Source: Lachnospiraceae bacterium (GTDB lineage Bacteria; Bacillota; Clostridia; Lachnospirales; Lachnospiraceae). Taken from it: a stretch of DNA of 64,000 bases. Positions 56,454-64,000 of the stretch are shown piece by piece (position 1 is the first letter of the stretch; every line of letters begins with the position of its first letter). Under the pieces are notes generated by a model, which saw only the letters and a list, made by a program, of their open reading frames with translations, ran no database searches and was not told the DNA's origin. Position numbers and translations under genes: made by a program. The DNA lies in contig CABJBM010000005.1 in the NCBI GenBank assembly GCA_902363835.1, positions 124,001-188,000 of the forward strand, given 5' to 3'.

Positions 56454-57524
56454 ATGGTAATCAGAGGACGTGCTCCCCTGCGGGTGAGCTTTGGCGGCGG
56501 AGGGACTGATGTTGCCCCCTTCTGTGTGGAGCAGGGAGGAGCGATCATCGGCAGTACCATCAATAAATATGCATATTGTTCCATCGTGCCAAGAGATGAT
56601 GACCAGATCATCGTCCATTCCCTGGACTTTGACATGACCGTAAAGTACAATACAAAAGAAAATTATGTATATGACGGACGTCTGGATCTGGTAACAGCGG
56701 CATTAAAGGCAATGAACATCAAACAGGGCTGTGAAGTGTATTTGCAGTGTGATGCGCCTCCCGGATCAGGCCTTGGCACCTCTTCTACCGTTATGGTGGC
56801 CCTTTTAACGGCAATGGCCAAATGGAAAGGCGTGGAAATGGACAGCTATGCCATGGCAGACTTAGCTTACCAGGTGGAGAGAGAGGATTTAAAGATTGAC
56901 GGCGGATACCAGGATCAGTACGCAGCATCCTTTGGCGGCTTTAATTTCATTGAATTCCACGGCCGCAACAATGTGGTAGTCAACCCTTTGCGCATAAAAA
57001 AAGAGATCATTCATGAACTGCAGTACAATCTGCTCCTTTGCTATACCGGAAACATCCATGTATCCGCCAACATCATAAAGGACCAGGTGAAGAATTATGA
57101 AAAGAAAGATCCCTTTGATGCCATGTGCGAGGTAAAGGCACTTGCTTACGCCATGAAAGATGAGCTGTTAAAAGGCAATCTCTACAGCTTTGGTAAGCTT
57201 CTTGATTACGGCTGGAAGAGTAAGAAACGTATGAGCAGCAAGATCTCCACGCCTCATATTGACGAACTTTATGAGGAGGCTCTAAAAGCAGGGGCCCTGG
57301 GAGGAAAGCTTCTGGGAGCCGGAGGAGGAGGATTCCTTCTGGTATACTGCCCTTATAACGTCCGTCATAAGGTGGCTGGCCGCATGGAAGCGGCAGGAGG
57401 GCAGCTTACGGACTGGAACTTTGAGCTGCGGGGGGCCCAGGCCTGGATCACTGATGAAAAGAGGTGGGACTACCAGGAGGTCCGGGTCGCCATACCAGGA
57501 GGCGAATATCATTTTCCGTTATAA
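56454..57524 (+). CDS. hddA: D-glycero-D-manno-heptose 7-phosphate kinase, GHMP family
   Basis: A 356-residue GHMP kinase. RAPLRVSFGGGGTD at the N-terminus and the ATP loop PPGSGLGTSSTVMV near residue 102 are typical of the HddA branch, and GGKLLGAGGGGFLL near residue 284 is the third GHMP motif. It phosphorylates C1 of the heptose 7-phosphate to give the alpha-1,7-bisphosphate used by GmhB. It is 18 bases after hddC. Confidence 0.9.
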   Translation: MVIRGRAPLRVSFGGGGTDVAPFCVEQGGAIIGSTINKYAYCSIVPRDDDQIIVHSLDFDMTVKYNTKENYVYDGRLDLVTAALKAMNIKQGCEVYLQCDAPPGSGLGTSSTVMVALLTAMAKWKGVEMDSYAMADLAYQVEREDLKIDGGYQDQYAASFGGFNFIEFHGRNNVVVNPLRIKKEIIHELQYNLLLCYTGNIHVSANIIKDQVKNYEKKDPFDAMCEVKALAYAMKDELLKGNLYSFGKLLDYGWKSKKRMSSKISTPHIDELYEEALKAGALGGKLLGAGGGGFLLVYCPYNVRHKVAGRMEAAGGQLTDWNFELRGAQAWITDEKRWDYQEVRVAIPGGEYHFPL

Positions 57525-57560
57525 GCCTGTAAAAAAAGGCAGCAGAAGGAGAGAGAAACC

Positions 57561-58139
57561 ATGGACAGAATCGTATTTTTAGACCGGGATGGAACCATCA
57601 ATGAAGAGGTGGAATATTTGCACCGGCTTAAGGACCTGGTGATCCTTCCGGAAGTGCCTGAGGCCTTAAAACGGCTTAGGGAGCAGGGATTCAAGCTTGT
57701 GGTGATCACCAACCAGGCCGGGGTGGCAAGGGGCTATTACAAAGAAGAGGATGTAAAAGCCCTTCATGAATACTTAAACAGCCTTCTTTCAAAAGAAGGA
57801 GCCTTTATAGACCGCTTTTATTACTGCCCCCACCATCCGGTTTACGGGATCGGAGAATACGGCCGGGAATGTCATTGCCGGAAGCCGGAAACCGGGATGT
57901 TTGAAATGGCGGAGGCAAGCTTTCAGGTGGACAAGTCCCATTCCTATATGATCGGAGACAAGCTTCTGGATACGGAAGCCGGAAGAAAATACGGAGTTGG
58001 CACGGTTTTGGTAGGAACCGGGTATGGAAAAGAATTATACGGCGGCCTGACCCAGGAAGAGAGAAAGAATTCCTTTGATACCTACGCCCCTACCATGAAA
58101 GAAGCAGTTGACTGGATACTGAACAGAGAAGGAGTGTGA
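57561..58139 (+). CDS. gmhB: D-glycero-D-manno-heptose 1,7-bisphosphate 7-phosphatase
   Basis: A 192-residue HAD-superfamily IIIA phosphatase. FLDRDGTIN (residues about 5-13) holds the nucleophile and acid/base Asp, VITNQAGVARG is motif II, and a Cys/His zinc loop is visible (CPHHP to CHCRKP). MIGDKLLDTEAG is the last motif. It removes the C7 phosphate. The zinc loop supports GmhB over histidinol phosphatase, as does the context. Confidence 0.92.
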   Translation: MDRIVFLDRDGTINEEVEYLHRLKDLVILPEVPEALKRLREQGFKLVVITNQAGVARGYYKEEDVKALHEYLNSLLSKEGAFIDRFYYCPHHPVYGIGEYGRECHCRKPETGMFEMAEASFQVDKSHSYMIGDKLLDTEAGRKYGVGTVLVGTGYGKELYGGLTQEERKNSFDTYAPTMKEAVDWILNREGV

Positions 58140-58144
58140 GAAGT

Positions 58145-58780
58145 ATGGAACCTATGAGCTATTTGGATGAACTGGCACAACGTTATCCTGTACTGGCTTG
58201 TGTAAAGCCTCAGATCAGGGAGGCTTATGAGATTCTGGAAACATGTTATGAAAGCGGCGGAAAGCTTTTGATCGCAGGAAACGGAGGAAGCTGTGCGGAT
58301 GCAGAGCACATCGTGGGAGAATTGATGAAAGGCTTTGTAAAACGCCGCCCTGTTTCAGAGGATTTTGCTGCAAAACTTTTGGAAACAGATCCAAAACTGG
58401 GGAAAGAATTGGGAGAAAAACTTCAGGGAGGCCTTCCCGCCATTGCCCTGACCGGCCATCCCAGCCTTTCCACGGCCTATTTAAATGATGTAGACGGGGA
58501 AATGATCTATGCCCAGCAGACTTACGGATATGGACGGAAGGGAGATGTGTTTTTAGGCATATCCACCTCAGGCAATGCGAAAAACGTAATGTATGCCGTG
58601 ACGGCAGCAAAGGCCATAGGCATGAAGACCATCGGCCTTGCAGGAAAAGACGGAGGGCTTTTAAAGAAGGCGGCGGATGTGACCATCGTTGCTCCGGAAA
58701 CGGAGACATTTAAAATACAGGAACTCCACCTTCCCATTTATCATGCCCTTTGCCTGATGCTGGAGGAGCGGTTTTTTTAA
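58145..58780 (+). CDS. gmhA: D-sedoheptulose 7-phosphate isomerase
   Basis: A 211-residue SIS-domain protein. GNGGSCADAEHIVGEL near residue 45 and GISTSGNAKNV near residue 139 are the phosphosugar-binding motifs of GmhA, followed by a C-terminal Glu/His pair. It converts sedoheptulose 7-phosphate to the heptose 7-phosphate, the first pathway step, though encoded last. The start at 58145 is used because GGAG is about 10 bases upstream; the GTG at 58136 is too close to it. Confidence 0.92.
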   Translation: MEPMSYLDELAQRYPVLACVKPQIREAYEILETCYESGGKLLIAGNGGSCADAEHIVGELMKGFVKRRPVSEDFAAKLLETDPKLGKELGEKLQGGLPAIALTGHPSLSTAYLNDVDGEMIYAQQTYGYGRKGDVFLGISTSGNAKNVMYAVTAAKAIGMKTIGLAGKDGGLLKKAADVTIVAPETETFKIQELHLPIYHALCLMLEERFF

Positions 58781-58837
58781 CGGAAATACTTAAAGATTTT
58801 CTCATCTCAATAAATGCGGGACGAGCTGCAACTATGG

Positions 58838-58860
58838 TCACATCTCTGATACAGAGGTGT
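58838..58860 (+). promoter_or_regulatory. Hairpin before the membrane-protein gene
   Basis: CACATCTCTG and CAGAGGTGTG pair with one wobble around a 3-base loop, in the 112-base gap after gmhA. There is no T run. AAAGATTTTC and GAGCTGCA just upstream also occur in structured element copy 2, which may be coincidence or decay. Confidence 0.45.
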
Positions 58861-58892
58861 GAGAATTGAAATAAATAAGAAAGGGGCGAAAG

Positions 58893-60716
58893 ATGAAAGA
58901 CAAACAGTGGATAGCCGGGTGGAAGGACGAAATCATCGCAGCCGCACTTTTACTGGGCTTTGCTTTTTTCATAAACAGAGGGATTGAGATAAAAGGGCTT
59001 TATATGGATGATTTATACCTTTGGTCCTGCTACGGGGAGCAGTCCTTCCGTGAATTTGTATTCCCTCTGGGAAGTACCCGGTTCCGTTTTGTTTACTATC
59101 TGGCATCCTGGCTGGAACTGATGGTTTTTGGAAACCACATCGGCTGGTTTGTTCCCTTTAATATACTTTTAAACGGCTGCATCGCCTATACGGTCTACCG
59201 GTTTGGAAGGCGTTTGTCAGGAAGATGGCTGATTGGCTTTTCCTGCGGAATTTTATACCTGCTCTCCCGGATGTCCTATTACCAGATCAGCCAGGTATAC
59301 GGCCTGATGGAAAGCATGGCTTTATGGATTGCAATAGGAATCTTCTACTGCCTCTACCGTTATATATCCGACGAAGAGAAAAGAAAATGGTTTGTACCGG
59401 CAGCCACTGCAATGTATTTTTCCATCTGCTTTATTCATGAACGGTACATGGTACTTTTGCCTCTGTTTTATGTGGCATTTTTCATAAAAAAAGAAAAAAG
59501 GAAAAAGCCATGGCTGAGCATAACAGGAGCATTCCTGGCTGTTCAGGCGATCCGGTTTCTTACCATCGGAAGCATTTCTCCGGCAGGGACCGGAGGAACG
59601 GATGTGGCGGATACCTTCCACTTTTCAGATACCTTCCGGTATGCCGTAAGCCAGGTGTTTTACGTATTGGGAATCAATGCAGGGCCTGACCATTTAAACG
59701 GGTTAAGCTGGGGAAAGTCACCTTACTGGATCCATGTTCTGGTGGTATTTGCAGATCTTCTTCTCCTTGTGATGACTGTGATTTTTCTCGTAACAGTCAT
59801 AAAGGAGCGGGAAAAGCTGAAAAAACGAATTCCCGTGATCTGCCTGTTTCTATTATTCATTGCCCTGTGCATTGGCTCCTCCAGTGTCACCATCCGGGTA
59901 GAGACCCGGTGGATCTACGTTTCCATGACGGCAGCGTGGCTGTTTGCAGCTTACATGTGCGGTGTGGTGGTGCCGAAAGGAGAGGCAAAAGCAAAGCTTT
60001 CCAAGCCTCTTTTATACTGCAGCCTGTTTCTGTTTTACGGTGTTCTTATGATTCCTGTGGAAAGCTTTTACCGGGGGAAATACGAGAACCTTTATTACTG
60101 GCCGTCTCAGCTCCGTTACAATTCTCTTGCAGAAGAGACTTTCGGGAAATATAAAGATGACATATTCGGGAAAAAGATATACATCATCGGCAATTCCTAT
60201 AAAATGAGCGATTTCACTGCCAGAACCTTTTTTAAGACTTTTGATAAGGAGCGGCTGGCAGAGGGAACCGAGGTTACTTTTATTACCTCCATCCACGAGA
60301 TCGGCCTGGTGACTCCGAACATGCTGATACTGAGAGAGGACCCGGCCCACAATGCATTCCAGGATATTACGGAGTTTGTGCGGAACTTAAAATTTGAGCC
60401 GGTTTATGGCTGCTATGAGGACGGCTGGCTGGATGAAAGCGCCAAAATCCGGATTATGGCAGGAAAAGAAGGAAAGATCCGCTTTAAATTCTATTATCCA
60501 GGCGTTATTACCGGCCTTGAACAGGTTATTGTGACTGTGAATGGAACAGAGAAACATGCCATTCCCATCCAATCCAATACGGTTACAGCCGAAATCGACG
60601 CACCGGCCTTTCAGGTCACGGAACTGGACTTTGAAAGCAACTTTTTCTATGAAGATGCATCAGAGCAAAGAGGGGAGAAACATCTTTCCATCGTTGCTTC
60701 TGTTACAGCAAACTAA
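58893..60716 (+). CDS. GT-C-like membrane protein of unknown function
   Basis: A 607-residue protein with about 10-11 hydrophobic segments in the first 390 residues and a soluble C-terminal region of about 200 residues, partly beta-rich. LYMDDLYLWS near residue 36 in the first outer loop is the acidic pair expected in GT-C glycosyltransferases. A good AAGGGG ribosome site lies about 6 bases upstream. It directly follows the heptose genes, so a role in adding or polymerising a sugar outside the membrane is plausible. No named family was recognised with confidence. Confidence 0.75.
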   Translation: MKDKQWIAGWKDEIIAAALLLGFAFFINRGIEIKGLYMDDLYLWSCYGEQSFREFVFPLGSTRFRFVYYLASWLELMVFGNHIGWFVPFNILLNGCIAYTVYRFGRRLSGRWLIGFSCGILYLLSRMSYYQISQVYGLMESMALWIAIGIFYCLYRYISDEEKRKWFVPAATAMYFSICFIHERYMVLLPLFYVAFFIKKEKRKKPWLSITGAFLAVQAIRFLTIGSISPAGTGGTDVADTFHFSDTFRYAVSQVFYVLGINAGPDHLNGLSWGKSPYWIHVLVVFADLLLLVMTVIFLVTVIKEREKLKKRIPVICLFLLFIALCIGSSSVTIRVETRWIYVSMTAAWLFAAYMCGVVVPKGEAKAKLSKPLLYCSLFLFYGVLMIPVESFYRGKYENLYYWPSQLRYNSLAEETFGKYKDDIFGKKIYIIGNSYKMSDFTARTFFKTFDKERLAEGTEVTFITSIHEIGLVTPNMLILREDPAHNAFQDITEFVRNLKFEPVYGCYEDGWLDESAKIRIMAGKEGKIRFKFYYPGVITGLEQVIVTVNGTEKHAIPIQSNTVTAEIDAPAFQVTELDFESNFFYEDASEQRGEKHLSIVASVTAN

Positions 60717-60719
60717 TTA

Positions 60720-60767
60720 CAGTTCAGCCATGCTGTATCCCGTAAATACTTTTTCGCGGCTGAACTG
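60720..60767 (+). repeat. Inverted repeat after the 607-residue gene
   Basis: CAGTTCAGCC (60720-60729) and GGCTGAACTG (60758-60767) are perfect complements with 28 bases between. It lies right before the tandem repeat and could act as a weak terminator or a stability hairpin. Confidence 0.7.
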
Positions 60768-60829
60768 CAAATGTAACTGCAAACGTAAATGTAACTGCAA
60801 ACGTAAATGTAACTGCAAATATAAACGCA
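60764..60829 (+). repeat. 18-bp tandem repeat
   Basis: ACTGCAAACGTAAATGTA occurs twice exactly (60776-60793 and 60794-60811), with a 12-base partial unit before and a diverged third unit after. It fills most of the gap between two membrane-protein genes. Confidence 0.9.
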
Positions 60830-60851
60830 ATTAAGGGCAGAGGTGAACTAC

Positions 60852-62237
60852 ATGAAGGGAAAGTATCTGTATGGCTTGTTTCCTCTTTTGGGGATTGTTT
60901 TTGGCCTCTGGTATATTTTTACTGCAACCTGTGACGGAATCTATTCCGATTACGTCCGCCTTGTAAACAGTTATCTGCCTGACGTATGGAATCCGGCTGC
61001 GTTCTTTGTTCCGGATATCCTGACCAGGATCCCGGTCAATTATCTGGGAAGGATTCTTAACATTTCATTTTTTGGATACAACATCATGTTTGACCGGGTG
61101 CTGGGGGTTCTGGCTCTGGGACTTTCCGGCTTAGCACTGGGATGCTACTGCAGCCGCAGAAAGGTTTCTTTCGGCTGGTTCGGGGTTCTGATGGTCGTAC
61201 TTTTCAGCCTTAACAAATGGGAAATGCTGACCAATGGAAGCGGCTGGGCTCATTTCTTATCCTTTGCATGTTTCTATTACCATTACGAGGTCATGGACCG
61301 GGTATGGAGCGGCCAGGAGAAAAACCATGATAAGGTCAAGCTCATCCTTCTTCCATTCTTAACAACCCTGCTGGTAGCAGGCCCTTACTGTGCCATTTAT
61401 TCAGTGACAGTCATTTTAGCCTGCGGACTGATGTTCCTGCTAAAAAGGGACGAATCAGGGAAGCGTTGGGGGATATACGGCCTTTGCGCCCTGATTCCTC
61501 TTCTTCTGTATCTATGGAGCAATGCCTATGCAGTAGAAGACCATGCGGCTCCGGCAACTGTGCCATTGTTCGTCCAGTTAAGGGATACACCAGGTTTTTT
61601 TGTCCGTTTTTTCATAAAATCCTTTTCCTCCATGGTTATAGGAGGGGAACAGGCTGAGACAATCTTTCGGACCAATGTTCCGTATTTGGTTCTCGGGTTT
61701 TTAGTTATCTTCCTGTATTTGGCTGCCCTGTGGATAAACCTTCGGTACCGTCTGTATGAGAAGACGGTTCTTCCTCTCATCCTCATGGTATCAGGAGGGC
61801 TGAACCATGTGCTCATCCTCTTATCCAGGTGGATATTTCTTCAGGAAAATTACGGCTTAAGCTCCAGATATGCTCTTCAGTTCCAATCAGGGATCCTTGG
61901 GATCCTGCTGACCTTTGCCTTATTATCAAAGCAAATGAAGAGGAAGGGGAAAACCTCTTTCCAGATCGCAGCCTGTGCAGCCTGTGTGCTGTTTCTGGCA
62001 GGAAACTGCTATACCACTTATACAGAGATAAAAAAGGCTCCCCACCGCAGGGAAAGCTTTGAAAAAATGGCGGAATTAGCCCTGAACTTTGAAACCGCCA
62101 CGGATGACGAACTGAGGGCCGGTTTTGAATACAGGACCAGCCGGGCGGACAGCGGGGCTAAGGTGCGGAGCGCGCTGACGATTCTAAAGGAAAACGGATA
62201 CAGCGTATTCCGTAATGATTTTAAACGGGAGGATTGA
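60852..62237 (+). CDS. membrane protein, probable GT-C or polymerase-like
   Basis: A 461-residue protein with about 10-11 hydrophobic segments and a C-terminal charged tail of about 60 residues. No conserved motif was recognised; CDGIYSDYVRLVNSYLPD in the first loop (residues about 25-42) has acidic residues in a GT-C-like place. The start at 60852 follows AGAGG; the GTG at 60843 overlaps it. It belongs to a series of three large membrane proteins at the end of the cluster. Confidence 0.75.
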   Translation: MKGKYLYGLFPLLGIVFGLWYIFTATCDGIYSDYVRLVNSYLPDVWNPAAFFVPDILTRIPVNYLGRILNISFFGYNIMFDRVLGVLALGLSGLALGCYCSRRKVSFGWFGVLMVVLFSLNKWEMLTNGSGWAHFLSFACFYYHYEVMDRVWSGQEKNHDKVKLILLPFLTTLLVAGPYCAIYSVTVILACGLMFLLKRDESGKRWGIYGLCALIPLLLYLWSNAYAVEDHAAPATVPLFVQLRDTPGFFVRFFIKSFSSMVIGGEQAETIFRTNVPYLVLGFLVIFLYLAALWINLRYRLYEKTVLPLILMVSGGLNHVLILLSRWIFLQENYGLSSRYALQFQSGILGILLTFALLSKQMKRKGKTSFQIAACAACVLFLAGNCYTTYTEIKKAPHRRESFEKMAELALNFETATDDELRAGFEYRTSRADSGAKVRSALTILKENGYSVFRNDFKRED

Positions 62238-62333
62238 AAGAAAAACATCTTTCTCCCCCGTTTATGGGCCAATTGGATATGAAGGCATATCCGCTTGATT
62301 CATTCGTATATAAAATGACAGTCGGGGGTTTTT

Positions 62334-64000
62334 ATGGGGCGATCACACAAGCATGAATATGGAGTTCTGCTGTTTCTGCTGTTTTCGGCAGCAGGAATCC
62401 TGTATTCTTTGAATCAGATCTTAAACCAGGAAGTTTTTCAGTGGATCATGAACCAGAGGGAATATAAGACCATGATGGCAGAGACGGCGGAGCTGTTTGC
62501 TGCTTTCTGTTTATCCGGGTTTTTGTTTCCAAAGAACAGGCAGAAGCTTGCGGCGGCGGCCATTATTATGGCGGTCTTCTTATGGGCGCATATGGTCTTT
62601 GTTCCGGTGGTGGTCTCCGGACTTTATCTGGCATATATTCTGTTCTTTGGACGTTTTCTAAGGGTATCCCTGTGGAAGCTTCCAAAGGATGACGGACTGG
62701 CTTCCGATTTTCTCACAGGAGCTTCATTTCTCATGGTTGCCTTTTGCCTTATGTCAGCCATTGGCATTGGTTCCATCAGGAACTTGACTATATTTGTGTT
62801 TATCAGCTCCGTACTTCTCCTGCTATTGGGCAGATCCTGCCTGGGGGGCGGAGAGAAGGGAAGGGCTTTGGCTTTTAAAGGCAAAGAGACTATTTTGCTG
62901 GCATTTCTATTGACCATGGTGTGCCTTCAGGCAGGAAGGCTTAACATTGCCGTGGATTATGACAGCCTGTGGTACGGAGTCAGGTCCCAGTATATCCTGA
63001 ACAATGGCCATGGAATTTATGAAAATCTGGGAACCATTGGGATCGTTTACACCTATTCCAAGGGCTTTGAGGTCCTGACCCTGCCCTTATCCCAGCTTCC
63101 CTCCTACAGCTTTGTGACGTCGGTCAATATATGGCTGTCTTTGGGAGTCCTTTTTCTGAGCTATAAAATCGGCCGCTTTTATATGAAACGGGAACAGGCA
63201 GTATTTTTAGCTGCCCTTTTATCAGGGGTTCCGGGCATCATGAATATGGCGGTTACGGCAAAAAGTGATATTATCACCCTGCTTGTCCAGGAGATCATGG
63301 TGTATTACCTGCTTTTGTTTATAAAGGCAGGGCAAAAGTCCTGGCGTTATCTGGGATACGGAACGGCTGCTTATTTGATCAGCCTGACATTAAAACCAAC
63401 GGCTCTGATCTTTTCCACTGCTGTTTTTGGAATGGGATTTTTGTATCTGCTTGGAAAGCTTTTGCTTCCCAGATTCGGGGCGGAAGCGAAAAACAGCGGA
63501 GCAGCGGCAGTTGTGGCAGGTGCCCTTCTGGCATTAGGGGGAATCTGGGCAAGAACATTTCTTTTGACAGGAATTCCCCTCACCTCAGTTTTCTCATCCC
63601 TGCTCACCAGAATAGGGTTTCACATGAAATATCCGTTTATGGTCAATACAATCCCCAATTACGGCGCTGGAATGTCCCTTGGAGAAAAGGCGGTACGCCT
63701 GGCAAACCGGCTTCATGGATTTTTCTTTTGTCCTGTGGGAGAGGATATGGACCATGTAATTCTTGCCTGGGGTGGATTTCTGCTGTATTTCCTTCTATTA
63801 TTGTGGATTGCAAGCTGTTTTTACGGCAAAAATGTGGATAGAGGGAAAAATTGTCAGCTGTCAGCTTTTTTAAAAGTGGTTTATGTGCCATTTTTGGCTG
63901 TTAATCTTATCAGCCTTGCCATGCTGACTCAGGTAGATGGCAACTATTTCATGCTTCTCTACGTACTTACCGCGGTTTTTGTTCTGAAGGCTGCGGCGGA
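62334..64000 (+). CDS. large membrane protein, GT-C-like, 3' end outside the window
   Basis: An open frame of 555 codons runs from ATG 62334 to the window end without a stop. It has about 12 hydrophobic segments; AVDYDSLWYGVRSQY near residue 207 is an acidic loop typical of GT-C transferases, and LKPTALIF lies near residue 355. A TCGGGGG ribosome site lies about 6 bases upstream. It is the third such membrane protein in a row. Function is unknown. Confidence 0.78.
   Translation, partial: MGRSHKHEYGVLLFLLFSAAGILYSLNQILNQEVFQWIMNQREYKTMMAETAELFAAFCLSGFLFPKNRQKLAAAAIIMAVFLWAHMVFVPVVVSGLYLAYILFFGRFLRVSLWKLPKDDGLASDFLTGASFLMVAFCLMSAIGIGSIRNLTIFVFISSVLLLLLGRSCLGGGEKGRALAFKGKETILLAFLLTMVCLQAGRLNIAVDYDSLWYGVRSQYILNNGHGIYENLGTIGIVYTYSKGFEVLTLPLSQLPSYSFVTSVNIWLSLGVLFLSYKIGRFYMKREQAVFLAALLSGVPGIMNMAVTAKSDIITLLVQEIMVYYLLLFIKAGQKSWRYLGYGTAAYLISLTLKPTALIFSTAVFGMGFLYLLGKLLLPRFGAEAKNSGAAAVVAGALLALGGIWARTFLLTGIPLTSVFSSLLTRIGFHMKYPFMVNTIPNYGAGMSLGEKAVRLANRLHGFFFCPVGEDMDHVILAWGGFLLYFLLLLWIASCFYGKNVDRGKNCQLSAFLKVVYVPFLAVNLISLAMLTQVDGNYFMLLYVLTAVFVLKAAA

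Noticed and set aside
60764..60829. CRISPR array
   Set aside because: The units are short and directly abutting, without spacers, and no cas genes are near.
60541..60834. Cys-Lys-rich 97-residue frame over the tandem repeat
   Set aside because: Most of it is another frame of the 607-residue membrane-protein gene; the Cys-Lys tail comes from the 18-bp repeat, and there is no ribosome site.

Overview
The window looks like the chromosome of a Gram-positive, low-to-mid GC anaerobe of the Clostridia, most probably a Lachnospiraceae member of the Lacrimispora / Clostridium sphenoides type. The reasons are strong GGAGG ribosome binding sites, several PTS and sugar ABC systems under LacI, LicR and YesM/YesN control, lipoprotein signal peptides, a cell-wall L,D-transpeptidase with ChW-like modules, and tryptophanase. 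This placement is by gene content and style only; no rRNA or other marker gene is present.

Carbohydrate uptake, 1-17113. A beta-glucoside PTS permease (5' end outside the window) and a GH1 6-phospho-beta-glucosidase come first, then an extracytoplasmic histidine-phosphatase lipoprotein. A LacI repressor is divergent from a six-step unit: Gfo/Idh/MocA dehydrogenase, IolE-like isomerase, and a ribose-type ABC importer (binding protein, ATPase, permease), with a hairpin between binding protein and ATPase. On the minus strand lies a cellobiose PTS operon (IIA, GH4 6-phospho-beta-glucosidase, IIC, IIB, RDD membrane protein), divergent from its probable LicR-type activator. A palindrome sits just upstream of the operon's -35 box.

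Surface polysaccharide part 1, 17275-33105. This holds UDP-galactopyranose mutase, a GT8 and several GT2 glycosyltransferases, a PLP sugar aminotransferase, an ATP-grasp enzyme, a minus-strand L,D-transpeptidase, two flippases, a polyprenyl-phosphate-type GT2 with a DUF2304 partner, and a DUF2142 membrane protein. Several units start from promoters of one recurring form (TTTACT, 17 bp, TANAAT).

Sugar sensing and uptake, 33215-46955. A membrane-anchored sugar-binding protein, YesM kinase, YesN regulator and XylF-like binding protein are followed by a ChvE/GguA/GguB-type importer. This sugar locus is split by a 4.35-kb module: tryptophanase, an NSS amino-acid transporter with a 34-residue MetS-like subunit, and a LysR regulator. 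The module is bracketed by a roughly 70-bp direct repeat that carries the end of a binding-protein gene and its terminator.

Surface polysaccharide part 2, 47297-64000. This holds RmlC, an ABC-2 permease and Wzt-like ATPase, a methyltransferase, a 1062-residue kinase-like/coiled-coil/GT2/GT4 protein, an acyltransferase, a complete GDP-D-glycero-D-manno-heptose pathway (HddC, HddA, GmhB, GmhA) and three large GT-C-like membrane proteins, the last cut by the window end. Two copies of a structured intergenic element, with compensatory base changes between them, precede the Wzt-like gene and the heptose genes. This element is the best candidate here for something undescribed.
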